DNA from: Brachycybe producta
Taxonomy: Eukaryota > Arthropoda > Diplopoda > Playtdesmida > Andrognathidae
Length of the DNA stretch: 64,000 nt
Reading direction: 5' to 3'
Assembly: GCA_036925085.1 (NCBI GenBank)
Contig: JAUPFP010000012.1
Location: 1,520,964 to 1,584,963, forward strand
Shown here: piece by piece, positions 1 to 10,180 of the stretch
How the letters are laid out: every line of letters begins with the position of its first letter
How positions within the stretch are numbered: the stretch's first letter is position 1
Notes under the pieces: model-generated
What the model saw: only the letters and a program-made list of their open reading frames with translations
Databases searched by the model: none
What the model was told of the DNA's origin: nothing
Program-made: the position numbers and the translations under genes

Positions 1-841
1 GGAAAATACAGTTATTAAACAATTTCTAAAGAATAACATTACTTGTCTAATCTTCTCAGTTGTTGCATATGTACAACTACATTTTTTAGTGAATTAATGC
101 CGGGGTTGGCAAGGTTTTCCCCACTAGTGTTTTAAACCACATGGTTTAAACTGGGCTGGGTTAAACTAGTGTTACTCTTTCTCTGATGGTGTCTTATGAC
201 TTTATTAGAGAGAAAGACTAACGAGTTTTTCCTTTTTTAAGGTTCCTTGATTTGGCCAAAGAAGTCCGTTTAAATTAAAGAGAATAAATTAGGTTTTCAA
301 AATTTCCATTTATTTTTTATACATATGAATCATTCTGCTTTACAAATGATAATACAACATTTTAATATTGTAAAAATATCCCAAACCAAAATATAGATAA
401 TAAATGGAAATAAAATAGTAAAATAACCAAAACCAAATGTAATTTCTTACACAAACAGGAATTCCATCTCTAAGTAACTTAAACTTTGTTTAAACTCACT
501 GAACACCATCATAAACACATGGACTTACCCCAATGTTGCTTGTGTTTTTATTGCAGGAACCAAAACTCCAACTGAGCTCCTTGTTTAACAGGTGCTCTTG
601 TTGTTTTTCAGCTCTTTTATTTAAACACCAGCCACAACATTGGTATTCTTGCCATTGCTCTTGTTAGGTTTCTGTGGTTTTTGTTAGTTAAGTTCTTAGT
701 AGGGAGGTCCAGTAATCTTCCAATGCAGGCTCCTTGGATACCAACTCCATTGTTTTCTATTGCCAAATGCTGGCCGTTCATATAATTTTTCCTGCATTGG
801 AAATCACTGAACAACTCCTATTGGTTAGTTTTTTGAATTAA
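1..841. other. AT-rich non-coding DNA, nothing recognised
   Basis: No exon, RNA gene or transposon end could be supported here. The only open frame of any length (minus strand, about 617-814) has no recognisable domain or splice context. Confidence 0.4.
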
Positions 842-891
842 CCTCCCCTCTTCTTACCTAAACACTAGTTAGGCCTAAAAGAGAAACTCCA

Positions 892-947
<56 letters not shown>

Positions 948-1083
948 GTATATGTATATATATGTATATGTATATATATGTATATGTATATATATGTATA
1001 TGTATATATATGTATATGTATATATATGTATATGTATATATATGTATATGTATATATATGTATATGTATATATATGTATATGT

Positions 1084-1117
<34 letters not shown>

Positions 1118-1217
1118 ATGTATATATGTGTGTGTGTATATATGTATATATATATATATGTATATATATATGCATATATATGTATATGTATATATATATA
1201 TATGTATATATATATGT

Positions 1218-1249
<32 letters not shown>

Positions 1250-1256
1250 GTATATA

Positions 1257-1326
<70 letters not shown>

Positions 1327-1377
1327 TTGGAGTTTCTCTTTTAGGCCTAACTAGTGTTTAGGTAAGAAGAGGGGAGG
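842..1377. repeat. AT-rich palindrome: TATA/TATG microsatellite between 57-bp inverted arms
   Basis: The arms at 842-898 and 1321-1377 are perfect reverse complements over 57 bp; both contain the core TTAGGCCTAA. Between them lie about 420 bp of TA dinucleotides and TATG variants, including about ten copies of a 16-bp unit (GTATATATATGTATAT) at roughly 938-1100. The TA tract is itself largely self-complementary, so the whole block can fold as one hairpin or cruciform. Long open frames in all directions here are repeat artefacts. It could be a non-autonomous element with long terminal inverted repeats whose middle was replaced by a microsatellite. Confidence 0.85.
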
Positions 1378-1604
1378 GGATTATGGGTGGTAAGGGGAGG
1401 ATTGATGAGGGGGAGGTGTGATATATTATCTTTTCATTTTCAAGTGGTTTAGACCCCTGAGGTCTTAAAGACACTTAAGGTTTTTTTGAGGGAGGGGTGG
1501 TAGTTTCAATTGTCTAGTTCTGTGTCACTACTTTTACTTCCTGATATTTAAGGAAATAGACCTATCTACTTTTTGTTTATTGTGGGGATATTTTAGTAAT
1601 TTTT

Positions 1605-2698
1605 GACCTCCATTGCTCTAAAGAGCAATGGAGGTATATAGGATCATGCAAGAAAAGGGGAAAAAAAGGATGTCTGTGTGGCTGTGTGTGTGTATGTGTG
1701 TGTGTGTGTCCGGAACCCGATTTAGTTCCTCGAACAACTCAAGAACGGAATGAGATAAAGACATGCAGTATTTTTTATTTGATTCCGTGGGTCAATATGA
1801 AGCTCCTGACAAAAAATTAAAACATTTTACCCAGGGGTTATTTTTTTTATGAATTTTTTAGAAACAAATTTTGAGTTTTGGTCATAATTTTTAGTGGGTC
1901 GAACAACTCGAAAACGGGGCCACCTACAATAAAATGTCATCAGACCTAAAATGATGTAAACATTCTGACGATGAAACTGGAAAAAAATTGGAATTTTAGA
2001 GCGATTCGATATATAAAATTTCGATTTTTTAAAAACGTAATTTTTTTAAAAAAAAATCTCGATTCTTCCTCTTTCCAGTTGTAGCATTCGAAAGGGGGAC
2101 TTTTCTATTATTTAGGAGGGGTGTTCCTTTCTATGTTCTGTTATTATTTTTGTATATTAGAATACATGTGACGTATATTCATTCTAAACCATATTATTAC
2201 AAATGAATGACGCATGCGCATCACATGTAACTATGTCATGTATTTGAATACATACATGTGTTTATCTATATACACATGCGCACACGTCTATACATGTGCG
2301 TACACATGCGCACAAGTGTGTACATGTGCGTACACATGCGCACAAGTGTGTACATGTGCGTACACATGCGCACAAGTGTGTACATGTGCGTACACATGCG
2401 CACAAGTGTACATGTGCGTACACATGCGCACAAGTGTGTACATGTGCGTACACATGCGCACAAGTGTGTACATGTGCGTACACATGCGCACAAGTGTGTA
2501 CATGTGCGTACACATGCACACAAGTGTGTACATGTGCGTACACATGCGCACAAGTGTGTACATGTGCGTACACATGCGCACAAGTGTGTACTCATGCGCG
2601 CACGTGTGTTCATGTGCGTACTCATGCGCACACAAGTAACAATGAAAAAAAAGTTGGTTATTTGATATATGAAAGCATATATTAAAGCAATGGAGGTC
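1605..2698. mobile_element. Possible non-autonomous element with GACCTCCATTGCT inverted ends
   Basis: The left end reads GACCTCCATTGCT and immediately repeats itself inverted, giving a hairpin at 1605-1635. The right end at 2686-2698 is the reverse complement (AGCAATGGAGGTC). Both ends are followed by TATAGG-like sequence. The interior holds a GT microsatellite (about 1675-1710), AT-rich unique sequence and a 30-bp minisatellite, and no coding region. No target duplication was established, so classification is open. Confidence 0.45.
2282..2612. repeat. 30-bp minisatellite, alternating purine-pyrimidine
   Basis: About ten to eleven tandem copies of a 30-bp unit built from ACATGTGCGTACACATGCGC followed by ACAAGTGTGT. 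Copies are nearly identical, with a few substitutions and one 2-base shortening. Each unit alternates purine and pyrimidine except at one AA step. Because the unit length is divisible by three and lacks stops, several frames on both strands stay open (Cys/Thr/His/Val-rich). I read these as artefacts, not genes. Confidence 0.9.
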
Positions 2699-3539
2699 TA
2701 TAGGGTTCCTTGAATCCCTTGTTAACATTAAAAACAAGACAATACAATGACATGTTATATTGAATACCACATGTAACACTAGTTTGACCCATTTTGTTTT
2801 TTTCTTCAGTTTTATATGTAACATACTATATAGTATATGGCTCAGTAGACATAATGCAATTGAAATTAGCTTTGCATTAATGCTAATTTCAATTGTCTTA
2901 TGTCTTTTCTCCCCATTGGACCGCAAATCGGTTTAACATCATGTGAGTGCACCATTGGACATCCTGCAGTACGTTCCTCTTGCTAAGGGAGTCTGGTAAT
3001 ATCGTAGGGAAAGTGTACGGCCGGTTTATGTCGTTACAACACGCATATTACTAAATTAACTTAGTGATTTGTTGTGTTTATTAGAACCAAAATAAATAAG
3101 TGTTGAAGTCTTAAAGTTGAAACCGAGTGAATGGGTTCAATAAAAAATTGATTTCATTCACTGATAGCAAGTGATAGTACATAACATAAATAATTATCAA
3201 TCAACTTTTTATTGAAATATTTAATTAACAATTTATTTTTCTAATTAATTAGTTTTGTCACTAAAGTAATTCTATTTACTTTAAAATATCACAATAGTTA
3301 AAAAAAATGTAAAAACAATCACATTTTAAAATCAATACATTTAAAGCTTCCACACAGTGAAATGTATATGAATGTACGCTCATAGGAACCGAATTTCTCA
3401 TTTGTCTATTGCATAAAGTTTCAGATTAATAAACAAATAATCTAAAAAATTATTCTATTGGACGGTGCCTTGTATCTGATCGGATCAGTTACCTGAAAAA
3501 CTTGGATATCCTAAATTACATATATTCGTCAGTTATCAA
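2699..3539. other. AT-rich DNA with one inverted repeat
   Basis: No gene is visible. The arms 2847-2870 and 2882-2905 form an imperfect 24-bp inverted repeat with an 11-nt loop; the core CAATTGAAATTAGC is perfect. Retrotransposon A1 begins abruptly at about 3540, so this is the sequence flanking a 5'-truncated insertion. Confidence 0.5.
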
Positions 3540-3545
3540 AGGGAG

Positions 3546-4721
3546 GTGCTGCCTGCTCTGGCCGAGCAGATGCCTCCAGGAGGAAGCACTTGGACTGCTC
3601 CTGCAGGAGTTGATCGGGGAGTTCCTCTGCCCATTCAGCTACCATGGGTCCACTTGGTGGATCCCACGGATGCTGAGCCTAATGCTGAGATTTTGGGGAA
3701 CCGGAGCAGGGCACCACGGCAGGTAAGTACCATGCCGGGGACGCCTGCACCGGCCATCCCATCGGAGATTCATGCATTTTGGTTTTTCAACACGGTTCAC
3801 TCATTCATTCGGTATGATGGACGGGAGGGTATAACGCCTTTTTTCCGGCAGTTCGAAGCCAAAGCTTGGGCTTAGCGCTGGACGGATGAGGCCCTGTGCA
3901 GTTTCTTTATGTATCTGCTCAATGGTCCTGCTGAAGAGTACTACACTAGTTTGGTGGAGTTCAACCCGGACCTGACCTGGCCGGAGCTGAGGCAGGCCAT
4001 GTATCACCGCTTTGGAACCAAGAATCAGGCTCAGGCCTGTTTCGACCATTTCAAGGCTATGATGCAGGGGCCTGCGGAATTGCTTCAGGCATTCTACTGG
4101 CACTTTTTTGAGCTAGCGGAACAAGTTTCTCCTCGTGAGGATGAGTCTTGTCGACTCCTCCGGTACAAGAAGAAACTGCAGCCAGCGATTCTGAGACCTC
4201 TCTGGGGATCGAAGGCCGAGACGGTAAGGGACTTTACCGCTGAATCAATGTTGGTCGAGGCCGACATGCTAATGGCAGGAGCATTACCTGCCCGTACCTT
4301 GACAGTACCAGGGACCAAGGCTGCGACCAAGGCCTCTGGTGCTGTGGCACAGCCCAAGGGCTCTGCTACGTCTGCTTATACCTCTTCGGGTGCAAAGGGA
4401 GCAGCACCATCCAAATCGGATGGAGCTACCACCAAAACCAGAGGGCTAAAAGTAAAGACGAAGCGGCAGAGCCAGGGTGGAAATAAGTCCACAGCGGCCC
4501 CAACAGGGTCTGGCCAAACGGCTGATGGTGGAGTTCCTACTCATAGGCAACCCAGTCCATGCTTTTGGTGTAACCAGATGGGTCACCTTAAGAAGGACTG
4601 TCCGAAGGCTGTGGCCCAAGGACAGGTTGCTCGACTATCACCGGGCGAAAGCCCAGAGATGCGGTACATGTCGGGTCTAGCACCCGTGGTACTGCAGGGC
4701 GAGAGTATCTGTCCTCCTTAA
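3546..4721 (+). pseudogene. A1 gag (capsid-nucleocapsid), one in-frame stop
   Basis: Gag would form the intracellular particle and bind element RNA. The N-terminal half matches A3 gag (motifs such as FFNTVHSF and RYDGR). It leads into a retrotransposon gag core with NGPAEEYY, LTWPELRQAM and QAFYWHFFELA. A single TAG at about 3873 interrupts the frame, which then resumes at once. The C-terminal part is Ala/Ser/Lys/Thr-rich and ends in a CCHC zinc knuckle, CFWCNQMGHLKKDC (about 4558-4599), with the C-x2-C-x4-H-x4-C spacing of nucleocapsids. The N terminus is missing because the element is truncated. Confidence 0.8.
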
Positions 4722-4872
4722 TTGATGGAGAGATGTTCTATCTACCTGTTGCCAGATATGGTGCACCCTCATCAAACCGGCACCGGTCGCTGCAGAACTG
4801 AGCTGCAATCGACCGGGATTGCTTAAAAACTCAGGTGCCCGGCAAAGTGAGGAAGGAACGTAACTTCGGGCA

Positions 4873-6039
4873 GTGTCCAAGTACGTGGGTATCCTGCATG
4901 AAGCAGGGGTGCCTCTGGTGAGGTCTGCGGACCCGGAAATTACCCGTTGGGTGTTTCCGAAGCCATGCCTCACATTGGAAGCTGCGCTGGCCCAACTGGA
5001 AAGTGGGGTGGCACTTTTCTTCCTGTTCGCAGGGAAGGTTCAGACGGTACGGGCATTACAAAGGCTTCAATCGTTGGTGCGCCCATGCTGTTGTCCAGGC
5101 CTGGTGGGTCTCCTGGTGTGGATACTGGAAGCCAGGCCCCCGAGCATCCGGTACGACCATCCTTTGTGGATGGGAAGATGGATGAGGCTCGGAAAAGTAA
5201 TGTTGGGTAACGACGGTAGCCCATTCTGGAATGGCAAAGCAATGCGTATTAGTGTGGGGCACCACATGTTCTGGTGTCGATGGATGTTCGGCTGGTTGAG
5301 TCGATCGTCAACACCGGTGCCGAGGTTTCGGTAATGAGCATGTCGGTGGCACAGGAGATGGGGTTACCGGTGCAGGAGGTTAACTTCCCCTCATGCCTGA
5401 CGGGCATGGGGTACTCTATCGGGATAGAAAGTCATGTACGTGGACATGTCAATCCACGGGAGGTCCATACGTACCCATCTTCTCATTGAGGATGAAGGAG
5501 AAGCCAAAATAGGTGTAGACCTGGCTTCTCGGTTTGGGTTGATGTTGGACATCGTAAGCCGGAAAATCTATTTCCGGGAAGACATCTGGACCGCACATCC
5601 AGATGCTCTTCATGATGCACTGGCTGATCAGGCTTTGCAGGGTACTTTGGTACACCTTCCGAACACGTTAGCGGAGGCATTGGCGAAGCTTCACGATTCT
5701 GTGGAGTCTCTGCACTCGCCTGAACTCGCAGAGACCAGTTCTCCAATTAGGAGCAGGGATTTGGAGGTTGTATGGCTACCAGCTCATGCGCGGAAGGTAG
5801 TTCCTGTGAGCTTGATAAAGCATGCTGGCCCTGGACAGCTGCTTCTCGTAGAGCCCCATTGTAAAGGTCTTTTGGCGGTGGCAGGAATTGCCAAAGCCAC
5901 AGAAGGAAGCTCTTACGACATATGGCTTGAGAATGTCGCCGATGTACTCATTGCCCTGGAAACAGGTGTGGTGACAGCTCAAGCTGTGGAGGTGGCCCTG
6001 GTGGTTGGACTGGACAGTCCATCTAAGCTGAGAGGTTGA
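4873..6039 (+). pseudogene. A1 protease and protease-RT linker, frameshifted
   Basis: The stretch beginning SKYVGILHEAGVPL matches A3, then the frame is lost and regained. The aspartic-protease loop appears at about 5296-5330 as VNTGAEVSVMS, whereas A3 has VDTGADVSVLS; the catalytic Asp is Asn here. The following open stretch (5434-6039) holds GVDLASRFGLMLDIVSRKIY and a long linker shared with A3. The protease would release mature Gag and Pol proteins. With the Asp changed and several frame breaks, this copy should be inactive. Confidence 0.75.
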
Positions 6040-6213
6040 GACCCCACTCATGGAGATGGCCAACCATGGGGGCTTCTGCCTAAGTTGAGAGGGGCGACCA
6101 GGAAAGGTCGCTGAGTCCTCAATGCGGAAGTGAAACACACTCGAAGAGAGCCTTAAAATCTGACCTAGTCTGAAACCTGAAGAGGCGGCACGACTTCCGG
6201 AGTTCCTACTGGA

Positions 6214-7463
6214 ATGCAGAGGTCATTTCGCATTCGGTTATACAGAGCTGGGGAAACCCCGCTCGTCGAACATACAATTGATACCGGTGGGTTACCTCCA
6301 GTGCGAGAGGAGTTGCGAAGAACTGCTCCAGCGGCATGCGCAATCGTGCGAGAAGAGGTAGCGAAAATGTTGGATGCAGTGGTAATTCAACCTTCTCATA
6401 GTCCTTAAGCAAGCCCTATCTTACTTGTTTGCAAGAAGGATGGTGGCTTTCGTTTCTGTGTGGACTATCGGAGACTGAACACCCAGACAAAGGCGGATCA
6501 GTACTCGCTACCTCGCATCGATGATGCCCTCGATTCACTAGCTGGAGCAAAGTATTTTGCAACACTGGACCTTGCTAGTGGTTACTGGCAGGTCAGGATG
6601 GCGGAGCAAGACAGCGAGAAGACAGCATTCATTTGCTCTCAAGGTCTATTTGAGTTTCGGAAAATGCCTTTCGGACTCTGCAATGCTCCAGCCACTATGC
6701 AAAGAGCGTTAGACCTTTTGTTGGCCTGACATAAGTGGGAGAGCTGATTTGTGTACCTGGACGATATTATCTTGTTTGGGGCAGAGCTGAAACTCCAGCC
6801 GAAGAAATGTTTCTTCGGCTGACAAGGTCAAATATCTTGGTCACATTGTGAGTGCCGAGGGAGTTGCTCTGGACCCGGGACTCGTGAGAGCAGTCGAAAG
6901 TTCAATGTTTCTACAATGGTGACCGCCGTCCGAAGTTTTCTTGGACTGGCCGGCTACTACTGTAGGTTCATTAAGGACTTCGCCAAGGTCGCAAGACCAC
7001 TGCATGATCTGACCAGGAAGGATGTGTCCTTTGACTGGTCGGAGCAGTGTGGTCTAGTGTTCGTGCGAGTTAAAGGCATTTTTAACCGAAGCACCGGTGC
7101 TCACCATGTATGATCCATGTGGTGAGGATTCACACCGATGCGAGTGGGTACGGTCTAGGTGTCATAGTATACCAGAAGTTACCTGAGGACAAGACTCTTC
7201 AGGTTCTTACCTATGCTAGCCATCTCATGAAAGGACCGAAAACACGGTATAGTGTTACCTAGCAGGAATGCTTGGTAAACATGTTTGCTGTGGGTAAATT
7301 TTGACCTTACATCTTTAACCGGGACTTTGTGATCGTAACTGATCACCATGTGCTCTGTGATTTGCAGACTGCCAAAAACCTGCAGGGCAGGTTGGGGTGT
7401 TAGCAAATGCAGTTGTAGGAGTACCGGTATAAGATTCAGTTTAAGAAGGGGAAACTTCATGAG
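6214..7463 (+). pseudogene. A1 reverse transcriptase and RNase H, broken by stops
   Basis: RT motifs appear in order: an approach region with DTGGLPPVREELRR, then VDYRRLNTQT, LPRIDDALDSLAGAKYFATL, LDLASGYWQV, EKTAFICSQGLFEF and KMPFGLCNAPATMQRAL. The catalytic YLDD motif (about 6752-6775) lies beyond a TGA and another stop. RTs of this class copy element RNA into cDNA. The connection region (RSFLGLAGYY, FIKDFAKVARPLHDL) and the RNase H homology follow. The RNase H part is frameshifted and has several stops, so no complete product is possible. Confidence 0.85.
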
Positions 7464-7471
7464 GACACTGT

Positions 7472-8760
7472 TTGAGTCGGTATCCGGTAAATGTTGACGA
7501 TCCTTCTTTACCTGAACATGTCGAGGCAGACGTGGGTGAGGTCATTTACCGGGTCCGGTCCGTGGTGGATTGGGTTATGGAGCAGGCCAAAGCCGATTGG
7601 TACTCCAAAGTCAAGTGTGAGCTCTTCACCGACCCCGACTCGAACCTACGGTTCAAGTTCGTGGTGGCAAACAGGCTGCTGTATGCCATCAAATCCATAC
7701 AGGATCGCACTAAAACTGTTGGTTGTTCCGAGGTCGTGTTAAGTATTATGCTTGCGGAAGTTGCACGATAGCTCTGAAGCTGGTCACTTCCGAGTGTACA
7801 AGACATACCAACGGTTACGTACTCATTTCTACTGGTTAGGTTAATGTTAAGTCATGTTTGGTCTGTCAGAGAGTACGACAGTTTGCAATAGCTCAAGGAT
7901 TCTTGCAACCTGTAGTTCCAGAGTACCCAGTTCATTTCCTGGGGAATGGACTTCCTGGGCCATTTCCTGCATCTGTGGGCGGAGTCACCTATGTGTTGAT
8001 CATGGTGGACTACTTCACCCAGTACGGCATGGTGAAGGCAATACGAAGGGTTACGGCCGCTTGTGTTGTCATCTCGAATTGTGGTTCCCAGTTTTGTAGC
8101 AAGGTTTTGCAAAAGATTCAGGGAGCGCTATAATATAGTGCAGCACCACACGACGGTGTACCATCCGCAAGCTAATGGGCTTACGGAGTGTACGAATAAA
8201 ACCGTAATTGAGACCATTAAGCATTACCTTGAACGACCTTACGGCCCGCCGTCTGGGCCTACAATACTGTGGTGCAGGAGAGCACGGAAGTGTCTCCATA
8301 CCAATTGCTGTTTGGCCGCGAACCAAGGTTGGGGATTGATAATCTCCTTCCTAACGGTCCAGTCTGCAACTTGCCTGACCAGCAAGCCATGAAGGAGCGT
8401 GCTCGTCAGAATTTGACGGCAGCTCAGAAAAAAAACAGAAGAGCTGGTACGATGCTATCTGGGTGAAGCCGCCACCTCTGTACCAGCCTGGTATGAAGGT
8501 CTGGATGAGGGATTTGGCTGGTAAGCTCGCCCTAGCCAAGAAGTGGACCTTTGCGTACAAGGCCGAACTGGGTACGGTGGTCCGGCAGATTTCCGACCTG
8601 GTCTACGAGGTAGAATTCGCAGATGGTATGGTCGCAAGGTGCGGGACCGGTTTCATGTTGATAACTTGATGCCGTACATTCCCACACATGGAGTGCGTAA
8701 GGAAGATGGTCTTGGTGGCTCTGAAACCTCTTCGGACTCTAGTGGGACTAGTGATGCTTA
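7472..8760 (+). pseudogene. A1 integrase with C-terminal tail, frameshifted
   Basis: Pieces in different frames align with A3 integrase. The pre-zinc-finger region has HVEADVGEVIYRVRS, the zinc-binding end has CLVCQRVRQFA, the core start has GGVTYVLIMVDYFTQYG, and a later part has ESTEVSPYQLLFGREPRLGI. The C-terminal tail includes PPPLYQPGMKVWMRDLAGK and an SDLVYEVEFADG segment. Part of the core around the second Asp is missing or scrambled compared with A3. Integrase would insert cDNA into host DNA; this copy cannot make an intact enzyme. Confidence 0.8.
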
Positions 8761-8777
8761 GTCAAAGACCAGTGTAA

Positions 8778-9465
8778 GTGACAGGATGGATGATGTCCGG
8801 CCCGGAACTTCCGGTCAACCCTTCTTGGCTAGTGAGTCTACCGACTTTGAGGCAGAGGAAGCACCTCAGCCCTGGTATAACCTCCGTCCGAGGAAACCGA
8901 AGGCTTTTGAGGTGGTGCAAGTTTCCTCTGCAGCACCAGTACACACCAGGATTCTACAGGGTCTCTGAGTCTCTGCCCTGGTGGGAGAGAACAGGCCGAT
9001 CCATGGAGTGGGATGACAGCCTGATTCAAAGGAATAACAATTGGGCACCCAGGGACCCCTGGATGGGACACTCCCTGTCTGTCACGGACAGATGGCGGTC
9101 GCCCAGGGAGAAACGGGTGGAGAAATCCATAATGCTCAACTGCAGACTTGGTGTTAAGTGTGCAGAAGTTATTTCTATTCATGATCTTTCTCCTGAGTCT
9201 TTTCATAGAGATTCATGCTGTGTATCTGCCCCTAAAAAGGCAGACGATGGTAGCATCTCTATGGTAACTGTAGTGGAGGCGGCTAATGGTGTTTTTGCTG
9301 CCAAGGTGCCGCTGTTACCTGGTGTACCAGTAGAGTTAGTGGCTAAGCGCCATCTTGTTTATAAATTAAACGAAGACGGTTATTTGCCGTTAATTTTGGC
9401 AAAAATGTGTTCTCTACCGGCGAAAGCAACAGAAAAGCTCATCTCTGGATGCAAACCAAAATAAA
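8778..9465 (+). pseudogene. A1 accessory region, first exon-like part (APKKADDG module)
   Basis: Downstream of integrase the element continues with sequence found in no retroviral enzyme. The recognisable conserved part is VSAPKKADDGS, then VVEAANGVFAAK and AKRHLVYK (about 9215-9370). Equivalent segments occur in A2 (about 19930-20095), A3 (about 35280-35150) and A4 (about 62085-62240). Copies keep the amino-acid motif although the DNA differs, which suggests past coding function. I do not recognise the protein. It ends at a GTCAGT that aligns with clear GTAAGT donors in A3 and A4, so it may be an exon joined to the region starting at 10181. Confidence 0.55.
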
Positions 9466-10180
9466 GTCAGTCCCCAAAGGGGAATTCTTCTTTTCTGCCC
9501 GTTGGCAGTATTCTTTTATTGTCTTTGGGTGTGTCAAGCGGACATTGACCGCTTACACACATGGTATAGGTGCAGGCATCACCATCATGGAGTTGACGGT
9601 GATGCTACCACCGGTGGGGCCGTGAATTACACGGAGGTTGACCGCCGGAACATCGTTGTACTTGGTGAAGACCAGGTTCTACGGAGTTTGGATGGTCAAA
9701 AGGTGTTATTTCACGGTTCTGCCCGTGAAACCACCGTGGAGAACGGTTTTGACCGTAGACTACGGTGTTCTAACGGCCGGAAAGAGGTTTTGCACGGTGC
9801 AAATCCAGGGAAACCTCTGCCCTTATCACCTGAACCATTGGTACCATCGGAACCATCTGTTTGGCCGATTCCGACCATGCGACTCTCGTGGGGGACGGTT
9901 TTTACCGTGAGTCACAGGTTATGCATGGTGTAAACGGGATTTTACACGGTGAAAACCCGTGGAAATCACTGCCCAGAGTACCGAACCAGAAATTGCGGGT
10001 TTTGGACCTGCCAAAATCGTTTTTAGCCAGTTCTGACCGGGAGATTACCGTCGGGGATGGCTACGGTGTGTACCGCAGTGCTTGCCCAGCCGGAAAGCGA
10101 TTTTTCACGGTAAAAGTCCATGGAAATCGCTTCCTACTGTGGTAGGAAATTTTCTTACGGTTGTTTTTGGTTTGTTACAG
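9466..10180 (+). promoter_or_regulatory. A1 putative intron in the accessory gene
   Basis: The left edge is a degenerate donor (GTCAGT at 9466); the aligned positions in A3 and A4 are perfect GTAAGT. The right edge is a pyrimidine-rich tract ending TTTGTTACAG at 10180, before a segment that resumes conserved coding (GTGACCACGG). Between them the copies share many CACGGT/ACCGTG boxes and little protein similarity. This fits an intron that makes a spliced subgenomic mRNA, as many env-bearing retroelements do, but splicing is inferred only from sequence. Confidence 0.45.

Noticed and set aside
858-1361. Overlapping long open frames rich in Tyr/Ile on both strands
   Set aside because: They are translations of a TA microsatellite and have no codon or domain signal.
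2282-2612. Possible CRISPR array
   Set aside because: Units are contiguous with no unique spacers, and the sequence is eukaryotic.
2214-2926. Several long Cys/Thr/His/Val frames
   Set aside because: Products of the 30-bp minisatellite, open in several frames because the unit is divisible by three and has no stop.
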